Origin: Polaromonas sp.
GTDB taxonomy: Bacteria > Pseudomonadota > Gammaproteobacteria > Burkholderiales > Burkholderiaceae_C
Direction: 5' to 3'
Assembly (NCBI GenBank): GCA_028292745.1
Contig: JAQGLT010000061.1
Coordinates: 1-64,000 of the forward strand
DNA: 64,000 nucleotides
Part shown: positions 27,182 to 40,000 of the stretch, in pieces
Numbering within the stretch: the first letter of the stretch is position 1
Layout of the letters: each line of letters begins with the position of its first letter
Notes under the pieces: generated by a model
The model's input: the letters and a program-made list of their open reading frames with translations, nothing else
Database searches by the model: none
What the model was told of the DNA's origin: nothing
Position numbers and translations under genes: made by a program

Positions 27182-27243
27182 TCTTTTCTTGTTAATTTTC
27201 AATTGCTGCCCGGGCCTGGCGTAGTTCAGCGGGCGCCAGCCTT

Positions 27244-29310
27244 CTAAGCCTCCTGCGCACACACCCGCAGCACCTCGGCCCCATAGGCCTGCAGCTTCTT
27301 CACCCCCATGCCGCTGATCCCGCTCAAGGCCTGCAGGTCCTGCGGCGCCTGCTCGGCGATGGCGCGCAGGGTGGCGTCGTGAAAAATCACGAAGGCGGGC
27401 AGGTTGTGCTCCTTGGCGACCTCGGCGCGCCACGCCTTCAGGCGGCTCAGGCGCTCCAGGGCGCCGGTGTTCAGGGTCGCTTCGGCCATGCCCTTCACGG
27501 ACGTTTTCAGCGGCTTGGCGCCGCGCCGGGTGCGCTCGGTCTTGCTGCCCAGCGTCTGCTGGCGCAGCAGGACGCTGACGCCGCCTTTCAAGACCTGGCG
27601 CGCGTCGGGCATCAGCTGCAGCGTGTTGAAGGCTTCGGCATTCACCCGCACCAGATTGGTGGCGATCAGCTGGCGCAGCACGCCGCGCCACTGCGGCTCG
27701 GCCAGGTCGGCGCCGATGCCGAAGGTGCTGAGCTGGTCGTGGCCGTACTGCATGACTTTTTCAGTCGGCTTGCCGCGCAAAATATCCATCAGGTGCCCGG
27801 CGCCAAAGCTGATGCCGCTGGCCTGCTGCACCCGGTAGATGCAGCTGAGCATCTTGCGCGCCGCCTCGGTGGCGTCCCACACCGCCGGCGGGTTCAGGCA
27901 GTTGTCGCAGTTGCCGCAAAAGTAGGAGGCCCCCACGCTTCCCGCTTCGCGTGGTTCGCTGCCCCCCGAGGGGGCTGGCCTTGCTAGGGGCGGCCCGTCG
28001 CTGCGGCCTTCATGGGAAGCCCCCACGCTCCCCGCCTCGCATGGTTCGCTGTCCTCTTGGGGCGCTGGCCTTGCTTGGGAAGCGGGCCTGTCGCTGCGGC
28101 CGCCGTTCAGTTCTTCGCCGAAATAGCTGAGCAGACTCGCTCGGCGGCAGCGCGTGCCCTCGGCCAGCGTGAGCAGGGCGTCGAGCTTGCCGCGCATGAC
28201 CTGCTTGAACTCTTCGCTGGCGACCTCGCTGGTGTCGATCATGCGGCGCTGGTTCACCACGTCCTGCAGGCCGTACACCATCCAGGCGTCGGCCGGCAGC
28301 CCGTCGCGCCCGGCGCGGCCGGTTTCCTGGTAGTAGCCCTCGATGTTTTTCGGCATGTCCAGGTGGGCGACGAAGCGCACGTCGGGCTTGTCGATGCCCA
28401 TGCCGAAGGCAATCGTCGCAACCATGACCACCGCGTCCTCGCGCAAAAAACGGTCCTGCCGCTCCTGGCGCAGCTTGGCGTCGAGCCCGGCGTGGTACGC
28501 CAGCGCCTTGAGGCCGGCCTCTTGCAGCATGCCGGCGATCTCCTCCACCCGTTTGCGCGACTGGCAATAGACGATGCCGGCCTCGCCGTGGTGCTCGGTC
28601 TGGATGAAGCGCAGCAGCTGGCGCGTGGGATCGGTTTTCTCGACGATGGTGTAGCGGATGTTGGGCCGGTCAAAGCTGCTGACGAACTGGCGCGCGTCCT
28701 CCAGCTTGAGCCGCTCGATCATGTCCTGCCGCGTCAGCGCATCGGCGGTGGCCGTCAGCGCCATGCGCGGCACGTCGGGAAAGGTCTCGTGCAGCAGGCT
28801 TAAAGATCGGTATTCGGGCCGGAAGTCGTGCCCCCACTGGCTCACGCAATGCGCCTCGTCGATGGCGAACATGCTGAGCAGGCCGCGCTCGTGCAGGGAC
28901 GCCAGCAGGCCCTTCATGCGGGGCGTGTTGATGCGCTCGGGGGCGGCGTACAGCAGCGTCAGCTCATTGCGCAGCAGCCGCTTTTCGAGCTGGCTGCCTT
29001 CGTCGAAGCTCTGGGTCGAATTGAGGAAGGCCGCCGACACGCCGGCCTCCAGCAGCGCGCCGACCTGGTCGTGCATCAGCGCGATCAGCGGCGAGATCAC
29101 GATGGTCACGCCGTGGCCGGCGTTTTGCCGCACGATGGCCGGGATCTGGTAGCACAGCGACTTGCCGCCGCCGGTCGGCATCAGCACCAGCGCATCGCCG
29201 CCCTGGACAACGTGCTCGACGATGGCTTCTTGCGGGCCGCGAAATTCGCTGTAGCCAAACACCTGGCCGAGCACGTCCAGCGGCGTCGGCTGGGAGGAAA
29301 TGAGAGGCAA
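27244..29310 (-). CDS. recQ: ATP-dependent DNA helicase RecQ, with an in-frame repeat insertion in the zinc subdomain
   Basis: This 3'-5' helicase acts in recombination and fork repair. Helicase motifs are complete: [17 protein letters not shown] (I), [20 protein letters not shown] (II plus aromatic-rich loop), ALTATA (III), [15 protein letters not shown] (IV), [21 protein letters not shown] (V) and ETGRAGRDG (VI). The zinc-binding subdomain begins [13 protein letters not shown] and ends CGNCDNCL. About 56 residues encoded by two copies of a dispersed 90-bp repeat lie between them. A winged helix and a C-terminal HRDC domain ([28 protein letters not shown]) follow. No ATG is available near the expected start. 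I place it at TTG 29310, with TTG 29319 equally possible; the track ORF runs to 30606 but that part is antisense to metH. Confidence 0.9.
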   Translation of the reverse strand: MPLISSQPTPLDVLGQVFGYSEFRGPQEAIVEHVVQGGDALVLMPTGGGKSLCYQIPAIVRQNAGHGVTIVISPLIALMHDQVGALLEAGVSAAFLNSTQSFDEGSQLEKRLLRNELTLLYAAPERINTPRMKGLLASLHERGLLSMFAIDEAHCVSQWGHDFRPEYRSLSLLHETFPDVPRMALTATADALTRQDMIERLKLEDARQFVSSFDRPNIRYTIVEKTDPTRQLLRFIQTEHHGEAGIVYCQSRKRVEEIAGMLQEAGLKALAYHAGLDAKLRQERQDRFLREDAVVMVATIAFGMGIDKPDVRFVAHLDMPKNIEGYYQETGRAGRDGLPADAWMVYGLQDVVNQRRMIDTSEVASEEFKQVMRGKLDALLTLAEGTRCRRASLLSYFGEELNGGRSDRPASQARPAPQEDSEPCEAGSVGASHEGRSDGPPLARPAPSGGSEPREAGSVGASYFCGNCDNCLNPPAVWDATEAARKMLSCIYRVQQASGISFGAGHLMDILRGKPTEKVMQYGHDQLSTFGIGADLAEPQWRGVLRQLIATNLVRVNAEAFNTLQLMPDARQVLKGGVSVLLRQQTLGSKTERTRRGAKPLKTSVKGMAEATLNTGALERLSRLKAWRAEVAKEHNLPAFVIFHDATLRAIAEQAPQDLQALSGISGMGVKKLQAYGAEVLRVCAQEA
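27929..28102 (-). repeat. Two tandem ~90-bp repeats inside recQ
   Basis: On the + strand both units start CCCCCACGCT (27929 and 28019) and contain CTTGG/GGGGGCTGGCCTTGCT and GTCGCTGCGGCC. They are related to the 84-bp units in the acetoacetyl-CoA synthetase gene but are translated from the opposite strand. The period of 90 bp keeps the RecQ frame. The second unit is more diverged. Confidence 0.8.
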
Positions 29311-29358
29311 TGAGGACAAGTTCGGACCAGACAGTGAGCGTGGGTGAAAAATCTGATT

Positions 29359-29406
29359 GCTATTAAAAAAGTAGCTGCTTGCGCATGAGGGGAAAGCGCT
29401 GCAGCC
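29359..29406 (+). repeat. Dispersed ~50-bp palindromic repeat
   Basis: GCTATTaaaaaAGTAGCTGCTTGCGCATGAGGGGAAAGCGCTGCAGCC lies between the divergent recQ and methionine synthase N-terminal-domain genes. Confidence 0.7.
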
Positions 29407-29548
29407 TGTTTTGGTTACTATTTTCAAGCGCCGGCCCTGCTCGGGCTGCGGGTCTGCCGGCGTTGTGCGCCTGGCGCTCCGAGCGCTTTTCTTGCGCTTC
29501 ATGCGGGGCCACCAGGCCAGCCCTCTATTGTCGGGGAAAGTCAACGGC

Positions 29549-29577
29549 CATGGCGGCCACCCTAAAATGCCGCCATG
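29549..29577 (+). promoter_or_regulatory. 9-bp inverted repeat that contains the start codon of the metH N-terminal gene
   Basis: CATGGCGGC (29549-29557) is an exact reverse complement of GCCGCCATG (29569-29577), which includes the start ATG at 29575. The loop is CACCCTAAAAT. No Shine-Dalgarno sequence precedes the start. In RNA this would form a strong hairpin hiding the start codon. Confidence 0.5.
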
Positions 29578-30651
29578 AAGCCGATCACCTACACCCGCGC
29601 CCAGCAGCTCCCCGCCCTCCTGGCAGAGCGCATCCTGATCCTCGACGGCGCGATGGGCACCATGATCCAGCGCTTCAAGCTCAATGAGGCGCAGTACCGG
29701 GGAGAAGGTTACGCCGGCCCCGGCGGGGTCGGCGAGCGCTTTAAGGACTTTCACAAGGACGTGAAGGGCAACAACGAGCTGCTGAGCCTGAGCCGCCCCG
29801 ACGTGATCCGGGACATCCACGAAGGCTACCTGGCCGCCGGCGCCGACCTGATCGAGACCAACACCTTCGGCGCCACCACCGTGGCCCAGGCCGACTACGA
29901 CATGGCCGAGCTGGCAGTGGAGATGAATTACGAATCGGCCCGCATCGCCAGGGCCGCCTGCGACAAGTTCTCCACGCCAGAAAAACCCCGCTTTGTCGTC
30001 GGCGCCCTCGGCCCCACGCCGAAAACCGCCAGCATCAGCCCCGACGTGAACGATGCCGGCGCGCGCAACACCAGCTTCGAGGAGCTGCGAAAAGCCTATT
30101 ACGCGCAGACCGAGGCGCTGGTTCAGGGCGGCAGCGACGTGCTGCTGGTCGAGACGATCTTCGACACGCTCAACGCCAAGGCGGCGCTGTTTGCCATCGA
30201 CGAGTATTTCGAGGCCAGCGGCGAGCGCCTGCCGATCATCATCAGCGGCACCGTCACCGACGCCTCGGGCCGCATCCTCTCGGGCCAGACGGTGACCGCC
30301 TTCTGGCATAGCGTGCGCCATGCCGAGCCGCTGGCCGTCGGCCTGAACTGCGCGCTCGGCGCCGCGCTGATGCGCCCCTACATCCAGGAGCTGGCCAAGG
30401 CCGCGCCCGACACCTTCATCAGCTGCTACCCGAACGCCGGCCTGCCCAACCCGATGAGCGACACCGGCTTTGACGAAACGCCCGATGTCACCTCGCGCCT
30501 GCTGCACGAGTTCGCGGCCGAGGGGCTGGTCAACATCGTCGGCGGCTGCTGCGGCACCACGCCGGCGCATATCCAGGCGATTGCCGAAGCGGTGGCGCCG
30601 ATGCACGGGCGCAGGCTGCAGCGCGGCGGTTTTTATGCCGAGGCGGCCTGA
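29575..30651 (+). CDS. Homocysteine S-methyltransferase domain of split methionine synthase
   Basis: The 358-residue protein is the N-terminal homocysteine-binding (S-methyltransferase) domain of cobalamin-dependent MetH as a separate gene. [14 protein letters not shown] opens it, [15 protein letters not shown] follows, and [18 protein letters not shown] holds the paired cysteines; with the cysteine in [14 protein letters not shown], these make the zinc site. It would supply zinc-bound homocysteine to methylcobalamin held by the second protein (31544-34375). Splitting after this domain is seen in some betaproteobacteria. Here the two halves are separated by an opposite-strand cyclic-nucleotide-binding gene, so they are separately transcribed. 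The start ATG lies inside a perfect hairpin. Confidence 0.9.
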   Translation: MKPITYTRAQQLPALLAERILILDGAMGTMIQRFKLNEAQYRGEGYAGPGGVGERFKDFHKDVKGNNELLSLSRPDVIRDIHEGYLAAGADLIETNTFGATTVAQADYDMAELAVEMNYESARIARAACDKFSTPEKPRFVVGALGPTPKTASISPDVNDAGARNTSFEELRKAYYAQTEALVQGGSDVLLVETIFDTLNAKAALFAIDEYFEASGERLPIIISGTVTDASGRILSGQTVTAFWHSVRHAEPLAVGLNCALGAALMRPYIQELAKAAPDTFISCYPNAGLPNPMSDTGFDETPDVTSRLLHEFAAEGLVNIVGGCCGTTPAHIQAIAEAVAPMHGRRLQRGGFYAEAA

Positions 30652-30791
30652 ACGGCTTGATGCTGCCTGGGGCCGTCATGCCCGCGGCGGTGCAAAAGGG
30701 TAAAAGGCCCGCAGGCCGGTCGCCAGCAAGGCAGGCCTGCACGCTTCGGCTTGGCAACCAGGCCGCCTTCAGGCGCTGCCGTGCATGTGCA

Positions 30792-31373
30792 TCATGCCGT
30801 CGGGCGTGAAGTGAGTTCCTGCTCCATCGCCTGCGTCAGCTGGGCATACATCTTGAGCTTGCCGGTGACCTCGCGCAGCCGCACCCCGATGCGCATGGAC
30901 AGCGCAAGGAGCAGCTTGGCGGCCACCAAGCAGTTTTCTTGCATCAAGAGGTCCAGCGCCTCCCGGCTGAGAATCGCGCAGCGCAGCGGCGTCGTGGCAA
31001 CGCAGGTGGCATAGCGTGCCTCGCCGTCCAGCAGGCCCAGCTCGCCGATCAGGCTGCCCGGGCCCAGCACGGTGATGGTGATGGGCGCCACCCGGCTCAC
31101 CACCAGGGTTTCAACGGTGACTTCGCCGTCCAGCAGCAGCATCATGAAACCGGTGTCCTGGTCGCCTTCGTGAATGAAGGCCGTGCCTTTGTCGATGCGT
31201 TGCGGCTGCATGTAGCGCACCACGACGCGCGCTTCCTCCAGCGTCAGCTGCATCAGGGCGGTCGGGGCGATCAGCAGCTCGGCCGCCAGGTCGGCCGCCG
31301 GGGAGCCTTGCGTCGTGCCGTGGCGCCCGCTGCCCGCCTGGGGAGGTTTCTTCCTGAAAATTGAATTGAGCAT
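30792..31373 (-). CDS. Cyclic-nucleotide-binding domain protein (Crp-like, no HTH)
   Basis: Of 193 residues, about 45-160 form a cNMP-binding beta-barrel: RYMQPQRIDKGTAFIHEGDQDTGFMMLLLDGEVTVETL, then GPGSLIGELGLLDGEARYATCVATTPLRCAILSREALDLL. The phosphate-binding cassette is GELGLLDGEARYATC. The arginine usually contacting the cyclic phosphate is at about the expected place, but a binding test would be needed. No helix-turn-helix follows; instead there is a helical tail (AKLLLALSMRIGVRLREVTGKLKMY). It is therefore more likely a signalling or scaffold protein than a DNA-binding regulator. It lies between and opposite to the two methionine synthase halves. Confidence 0.82.
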   Translation of the reverse strand: MLNSIFRKKPPQAGSGRHGTTQGSPAADLAAELLIAPTALMQLTLEEARVVVRYMQPQRIDKGTAFIHEGDQDTGFMMLLLDGEVTVETLVVSRVAPITITVLGPGSLIGELGLLDGEARYATCVATTPLRCAILSREALDLLMQENCLVAAKLLLALSMRIGVRLREVTGKLKMYAQLTQAMEQELTSRPTA

Positions 31374-31441
31374 GGTTAAAAAAGCGGTAATTTGGGAGGT
31401 GCTGGCAGGCTATCGGCATTCGATGCTTAAAATTGAGCTTA

Positions 31442-31525
31442 ACCCAAGGAGCGTTGCAGCGAAACATGGTTTCGTCAGGCTTGGGTAAACGGGGCCGCAG
31501 CCCCCTTTTTGCAACGACGCTCACC
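31442..31525 (+). ncRNA. S-adenosylhomocysteine (SAH) riboswitch aptamer
   Basis: The leader has the SAH-riboswitch core. P1 pairs GAGCG (31449-31453) and TTGC with GCAAC..CGCTC (31511-31522). P2 is CGAAAC/GTTTCG around 31460-31474. The pseudoknot pairs ACCCAAG (31442-31448) with CTTGGGT (31480-31486). An extra stem GGGGC/GCCCC lies near 31491-31504. The conserved AGGAGCG and AACG..CGCTCAC segments are in order. Known SAH riboswitches sit before ahcY, metH and metE in betaproteobacteria and turn genes on when SAH rises, which fits the metH gene 19 bp downstream. Confidence 0.9.
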
Positions 31526-31542
31526 TTTGTTCCAAGGTGAGC
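31519..31542 (+). promoter_or_regulatory. Ribosome-binding-site sequestering hairpin (riboswitch expression platform)
   Basis: GCTCACCTT (31519-31527) pairs perfectly with AAGGTGAGC (31534-31542), which contains the ribosome-binding site of metH (ATG 31544). The left arm overlaps CGCTC of aptamer P1. Ligand binding that stabilises P1 would therefore release the ribosome-binding site: an ON switch acting on translation. Confidence 0.85.
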
Positions 31543-31543
31543 C

Positions 31544-34375
<2,832 letters not shown>

Positions 34376-34506
34376 AGCGGCTTCTCCCGGACGGGTAGCC
34401 GCCGCGCGCCTTCGGGGTCGCCGGTGTTCGCGCTTTTCTATTTCCCCGGCGGGGATAGAGAAATGCGGGGGAAAGCCAAAAAACGACAACCTTTTTGATC
34501 AAAAAT

Positions 34507-34555
34507 GGCTGCAGCGCAGGCGGCGCTTGCGCAAGCAGCTATGAATTCAGGAGCA
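34507..34555 (-). repeat. Dispersed ~50-bp palindromic repeat
   Basis: Inverted copy GGCTGCAGCGCAGGCGGCGCTTGCGCAAGCAGCTATGAATTCAGGAGC, in the gap between the convergent metH and glycosyltransferase genes. Confidence 0.65.
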
Positions 34556-34614
34556 GCTTGCCTGCTGGCGTCCGCCATGGCACGCGCTACCACCCGCGCC
34601 TGGGTCCGCTTTCT

Positions 34615-35850
34615 TCAATCGGGGCGCGCTGCAGGGGCTGGCCCGACAAATCCCGGGCTTTCCTGCGTGGACAGCAGCGTTTCCTTCAGGTGGCCGGCGG
34701 CCCCGAAATGGCGCCGGTGCACGCTGGCCACATTGGAGAAAAAACTGGACAGGCAAAAATGCCGCAAATACAAGGCGCGGCCATTTTTTGCCAGCGATTC
34801 CTTCAGTCCGGCTCCCTGCAGCACCTTTTGCATGCCTGCGGCCAGGCTCGCAGGGTTTTCCGCCGTGACGAACACGGCGTCGATGCCGTCGGTCAGCAGC
34901 GAAGGGATTTCTCCCACCGCCGTGGTCACCACCGCGACGCCGTGCGCCAGGGCCTCCAGGATGGCCAGGGGCAGCACCTCATCATGGGAAGGCAGCACCA
35001 GCATGTCGCAGTTCGCCAGGAGGCGACCTACTTTTTTCTGGTCGCACCAGCCTTCGAAATGGACAATCGTGTCAACGCCCAGCTCCCGTGCCAGGGTCCG
35101 GTAGCGTGCGACATCGCCGCCTCCGGCAATCGTCACTTTCACGCGCGACGTGTCCAGGACCGGTTCCGCCAGCGCCCGCAACAAGTCCAGCACGCCCTTG
35201 CGGTCCGACAGATTGCCCAGAAAAAGAATGTGCTGCGGGGCATCGGCAGGCACAAGTTCACGCGCCTGGCCCGGCTCAGGCACGCCATTGATGATCACGC
35301 ACACCCGGTCAGCCGGCACCAGCAACACGTCGATGACGAATTTTTTCGCGGCCGGCCCGATCACGATAACCGCCTGCGCCAAGGAAAAGACCCAACGTGT
35401 CAGGCTGCGCAGAAAAGTCGGCAACCGGTGGTAGAAGCATTGCATCTGGGCATGCAGGTGCAGCACTGTCGGCACGCCCAGCGCAGCGCACGTCATGATC
35501 AGGGTGCCCTTTCGAAAAAGGCTCATGCGGGCGGCCATGTTGACGTGAACGCCCGCCAGCCCGCCCTGCAGCCGGCCTTCCACGATCTTGGCCAACGCCG
35601 TGAGCAGAACCCAGAGCGAAAACACAGGGCTTCCGGCCCCGCGCGTGTCCAGCGGACGCAGCTGTGCGGCCTTGGCTGGCAGGCGCTCGGCCTGGGACTG
35701 GATCAGGTAGTCGGCTACCTTGTACATGCCGCCGCCGCCGGGCGACCACGGGCAGGCAATATAGATGTAGCGCGCCTTGCGACTGCTGACAAGCGAAGCC
35801 GCCTTGTTGACAGCGCGGCTTGGAACGGGGGGCTGTTGCATTTTCTCCAT
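34615..35850 (-). CDS. Glycosyltransferase family 4 protein
   Basis: The GT-B fold glycosyltransferase starts near ATG 35850 (MEKMQQPPVPSR); the track start 35862 is a TTG. N-terminal motif: YIYIACPWSPGGGGMYKVADYL, the donor-lobe glycine loop. The C-terminal lobe has ILFLGNLSDRKGVLDLLRAL near residue 230, then CDMLVLPSHDEVLPLAILEALAHGVAVVTTAVGEIPSLL, with the E-x7-E motif of GT4 enzymes. It transfers a sugar from a nucleotide donor, probably in extracellular or lipopolysaccharide glycan synthesis. It is divergent from a polysaccharide deacetylase gene, with which it shares an AT-rich 140-bp region. The two probably belong together and border the NRPS/PKS cluster. Confidence 0.85.
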   Translation of the reverse strand: MEKMQQPPVPSRAVNKAASLVSSRKARYIYIACPWSPGGGGMYKVADYLIQSQAERLPAKAAQLRPLDTRGAGSPVFSLWVLLTALAKIVEGRLQGGLAGVHVNMAARMSLFRKGTLIMTCAALGVPTVLHLHAQMQCFYHRLPTFLRSLTRWVFSLAQAVIVIGPAAKKFVIDVLLVPADRVCVIINGVPEPGQARELVPADAPQHILFLGNLSDRKGVLDLLRALAEPVLDTSRVKVTIAGGGDVARYRTLARELGVDTIVHFEGWCDQKKVGRLLANCDMLVLPSHDEVLPLAILEALAHGVAVVTTAVGEIPSLLTDGIDAVFVTAENPASLAAGMQKVLQGAGLKESLAKNGRALYLRHFCLSSFFSNVASVHRRHFGAAGHLKETLLSTQESPGFVGPAPAARPD

Positions 35851-35989
35851 CGAATTACACAAAAAATTTGAATAAACACAACATTATTGATTCAGCAATA
35901 GCGGATATGCAGAGCCCGGTTTCAGTTTATTACATCGATAATGTTTGGCGCTCAACGACAATTTCTTTTTCATTAATTGCTATACCCCT
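35851..35989. promoter_or_regulatory. AT-rich divergent promoter region
   Basis: The 140 bases between the glycosyltransferase and deacetylase genes are markedly AT-rich (AAAAAATTTGAATAAACACAACATTATTGATTC), unlike flanking DNA. They must hold both promoters. I cannot assign exact -35/-10 boxes. Confidence 0.45.
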
Positions 35990-36967
35990 ATGCTCAGACA
36001 GCTGGTTAGAAAAGGATTGAATGCCGTTGACGATCTCGTCGTTGCCGCCGACCCACGGGCCGAGGATCACCATTCGCTGGTCAATGTGCTTTTTCATTCC
36101 CTCTACGAAAGCAGCGCTCAGCTTGGCGACCCGGCCCTTGCTCCGAATCAGAACGTGACCGTGGCCGATTTCAGCGCCTTCATCGAGGAAATGCTTGAGA
36201 ACAACTACAAGGTCGTGTCGCCTGCGCAGGTGGATGCCGGGCTCAAGCCGGGCGGACGCTATTTGACAATCACCTTCGATGATGGCTATTTCAACAATCA
36301 GCTCGCGCTTGAGGTGCTGAACCGGTTCCGTGTTCCGGCAACCTTTTTCATTTCCACCGACCATGTGCATCAGAACAAGGCCTTCTGGTGGGATGCCTTC
36401 AGCCGCGAGCTGTCGCGTAGCGGTGTTCCCGCCACTGCGCAAAAGGCCGAAATAGAGCAGCTCAAGGTCTGGACGCCCGAAAGGATCGATGCGTTTTTGT
36501 GCCAGCGCTTTGGCTCTTCGGTCCTGAAGCCGTCCGGTGACCTCGACCGTCCATTCACCCCCCGGGAACTTGGGCAGTTTGCCCTTAACCCATGGGTGCA
36601 TATCGGCAACCACACGCGCGACCATGCCATCCTCACCAACTGCACGCCTGACGAGATGGCGGAGCAGATCAGGGCGTGCCAGGATGCGCTTGCGGACTTG
36701 GTGGGTTACCGGCCTGTCGTGATCGCCTACCCCAACGGCAACTGCTCGCCCGCTGCCGTTCAGGCCGCCTTGGCAGCCGGTCTGCGACTGGGGTTTACGG
36801 TGGCACCGCAAGCCCCCCGGCTGCCGCTGGATGACGCGAGCCGAATGACAATGGGGCGCTTTTTCTTTTTTGGAGGGCAGGACATTCGCCGGCAATGCCG
36901 CCTGTTTGGCGCGCGGCTCGTTCCCAGCCATGCCCTCAAGCGCTTGATGCAGTCGTCGCCGTACTGA
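35990..36967 (+). CDS. Polysaccharide deacetylase family protein (NodB homology)
   Basis: The CE4 fold is shown by LTITFDDGYFNN (motif 1, catalytic Asp pair), HIGNHTRDHAILTNC (motif 2, HxxxH metal ligands), VVIAYPNGN (motif 4-like) and LRLGFTVAPQAPRL. ATG 35990 (MLRQLVRKGLN) is preferred; the track start at 35945 is a TTG. About 325 residues, cytosolic or loosely membrane-associated, with no clear signal peptide. It would remove N-acetyl groups from a sugar polymer or a small glycan. Alternatively, enzymes of this fold can act on amide-like groups of small molecules, so involvement with the neighbouring N-formylating NRPS is conceivable, but only by position. It is convergent with the PKS gene. 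Confidence 0.82.
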   Translation: MLRQLVRKGLNAVDDLVVAADPRAEDHHSLVNVLFHSLYESSAQLGDPALAPNQNVTVADFSAFIEEMLENNYKVVSPAQVDAGLKPGGRYLTITFDDGYFNNQLALEVLNRFRVPATFFISTDHVHQNKAFWWDAFSRELSRSGVPATAQKAEIEQLKVWTPERIDAFLCQRFGSSVLKPSGDLDRPFTPRELGQFALNPWVHIGNHTRDHAILTNCTPDEMAEQIRACQDALADLVGYRPVVIAYPNGNCSPAAVQAALAAGLRLGFTVAPQAPRLPLDDASRMTMGRFFFFGGQDIRRQCRLFGARLVPSHALKRLMQSSPY

Positions 36968-37093
36968 AACTGAACAGGCACCTGCCGGTGCCCTGGCATC
37001 AGTCATCAACATGGCGTCCAGCCGTTTCGAACGGATCGAGTGAGCCAAGCGATTGGCACTCCTGAACCCAGCCGCAGCAACAGCAACCCGGGT

Positions 37094-40000
37094 TCATGCA
37101 GTGCTGAGCTTCCCATTGATGCCCGAACCCGTGTTTTCAGGCTTGGCGGCAATAAGTTGCTCCGACCTGAATGCCTTGACCGCCTCGATCAGTGCCAACT
37201 CCTTGCGAAACCCGTCAATCAGCTGCGCAACCCCAGGCATCATCATCATCGAGAGATGCGAGCCTTCCACCGGTATCACGCGAATGTTCCCGTGGATATG
37301 CTCCTCCCAGCCCAAGCTCCTCCCCGCGCTCAGATACTGCGTGCTGGCATGGGTCGCCTTGAACAGCACGAGCGAACCGTCGTAAGGCTGCGGTTCGTAG
37401 CGGTCTTGCGCTTCGAGGTAGTTGCGGGACAAATGAAAGTCAACCAACTCCGGCGTCAGCGGCACGCCGGCCAGAATTTTTTCCCTGACTTGTTCCGCAA
37501 TGACCGGTTCAAGGCGTTTCTTTTGGCGGCGCTCCGAGCGTTCCGCCACAAAGTTCGGGGAACGGTGCTGCAACAGCCACAGGCGTTTCAAAAAAGGAAT
37601 TTTGCGTTTTGCGGCCGCCGGGGACAGCGTGTCCATCATCCCGAGGAATTCGATGGTTGCCCCGGCCCGTGTCAGTTGCTGCGCCATTTCAAAGGCAATC
37701 ACGCCGCCGCCCGAAAACCCTGCAAGTTGGTATGGGCCTTGCGGGTCTACCGACCGGACAGCCTCGACATACTGCGTCGCCATGGCCTCAATGGTGGGCA
37801 ATACAGGAAGCCGGCCATCCACTCCTTGGGCCTGCAGGCCGTAGAAAGGTTGTTCTGGTCCCAGCTGATCGGAAATCAGTTTGAAGTTAAGAACATTTCC
37901 ACCGGCGCCATGGACTAAAAACAGCGGCCTGCGGCCAGGGAGCCCCTGGCAGATCGTCACCAGTGGCGACCATGCGCGCTTGAGCGGCATTTTGCCCTGG
38001 CTCGACGCGCTTGCCTGCACGGCATCGGAACCTGCGCCGGGCTGTAAGTCTGGTGCACGGCTTTCCTCCACGAGCGCTGCCAGGGCTGCCAGCGTTGGCG
38101 CCTGAAACAAGGTGGCCAGCGGAAGGTCGACCGAGAACTGCTTTCGAATTCTGGCAAACAGCCGAACCGCGGCCAGCGAATGCCCGCCCAGCGCAAAGAA
38201 GTCATCGTCTTTTGCCACCTCGTCGACCCCGAGGAGTTCGCACCAGACATCGGCAATGGCGCGCTCAACGGGATTCAACGCCACGCCGCCCGAAGCTGCG
38301 CCGGCCTTGACGGACTTGGCGGCAACGGGCTTGGGCGCTGCCTCCTTCATCGCACGTTTCAACTCGCTCATCGCAATAGACGAGACGGATAACTCACGTT
38401 CTGTGCTGGCGAAAATCCGTTCGAACAACGCTGGCGAGTCTTCCCCCCGGATACCGCAGGACAGCAGTGATTCGGCCAGCGTCAATTCTTTGGGCGCCTG
38501 GACGGCCGGTTGATGGGATATTGCGGCAGGATGAACACCGCGCAGGGAAAATCCCTCGAACGTTGCGACGGGTGAGCCGTCCGGCGCGTGCAAGCTGACA
38601 TCAAATGCGGCAAAGCGCTCCTGGGGTTGGCCTTTCAAGGCCACACGGCTGATCAATTTGCGCGGCACCGGCGCAACAAGACGTATGCGTTCAATCGACA
38701 GCGGCACAAAAAGATTGTCTTGCCGGTGCTTCACCTCAAGAATGTGAAGCCCAAAGGTCGCGGCCATGTCAGTGAGGGCAGGGTGGCAGGAATATTCACC
38801 AAGATCGTCCGCAAAGCGCTCGGCAAGTTCCATTTCCGCAGTGCCGCCGCGCTCGGTCAATTGCATGGAGGCAATGCTGTGCCAGCGGGGGCCAAAAGCA
38901 ACCGCTTGCTCCTGGGGAATTTCACCCTGGCGCCACTGCCCGGCGGGAAGGAAAGGCAGTGCTTGCAGGCTGCCGCGAAACACGCTGACACTGGCGCGCG
39001 CATGCTCCAGCCACTGCTTGTCCGATGAACTGCGGCTCAGCACGCAAAAATCGTAGCCTTCCCGGGAAAGCCGCATTTCAGTGCGCACGGTCCGCGTGAC
39101 GTCCTGCTCGAACATCATCGCCTCTTCGAAGGACAGCGCCCGAATCTCGATCGCCGTGCCGGGGTGAAGAAAGGCCATGGCGGCACGGACAATCTCGACA
39201 TAGGCCGTTCCCGGAAGCACTGGCCGGCCCGCGACCCTGTGCTCCTGAAGCACCCACAGGGAATTCGTTGCATAAACGGCCTCGAAAACCGCGCCATTCT
39301 CCCTGGCCACCTGCACCCCCAGAAGCGGGTGGATCGCCTTCAGCCTGTTGAGCGCAGGAGTGGCCTTGCCGTAGGCCCGAGCGGCCATGCCCATGTCGCT
39401 CCAGACCCCCCACTGAATACTCAGCCCATCCGGCCGGGAAGCGGCAAGCGATGTCAGGTAGGCATTGGCGGCGGCGTAATCAACCTGTCCAGCCACGCCG
39501 AGATAAGCACTGGTGGAAGAGAAGACGGCAAAGAGATCGAGCGTTCCGGGCGGGAAGAGCGCATGCAGCACCTGTGCGCCGTGGACCTTGGGCATGAACA
39601 CGCGTTCGATGCTTTCCGGTGTCTTGCTGGCGATGAGCGCATCCTCAAGCGTACCCGCAGCATGAAAAACGCCATTGATGGCGCCAAAATGGCGCTGGCA
39701 ATCGGCAACGACCCTGGCCATTGCCGCAGGGTCGGCTACATCGGCGCTGAAAACCTGTATTTGCGCACCCTGGGTTTCGAATTCCATCAGCCGGCGGACG
39801 ATTTGGGCTTCAGGCGAAAATTCCTGGCTCAAGGCGAGCGCCTGCCAGGCTGCCTTGGGTGGCAGGGCGCGTCGGCTCACCAGGGCCAGCCTTGCCTTTT
39901 TCGTGGTGGACAGGAAGGCTGCAAGATCCAAGGCAATGTCGCCCAATCCGCCGCTGACAAGGTAGACGCCTTCGTGGCGCAGGCGCGGCGGCAGGCTGGA

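Noticed and set aside
29311-30606. N-terminal extension of the RecQ ORF (to 30606)
   Set aside because: It is antisense to the metH N-terminal gene and the sequence is not RecQ-like before about residue 430; RecQ starts near 29310.
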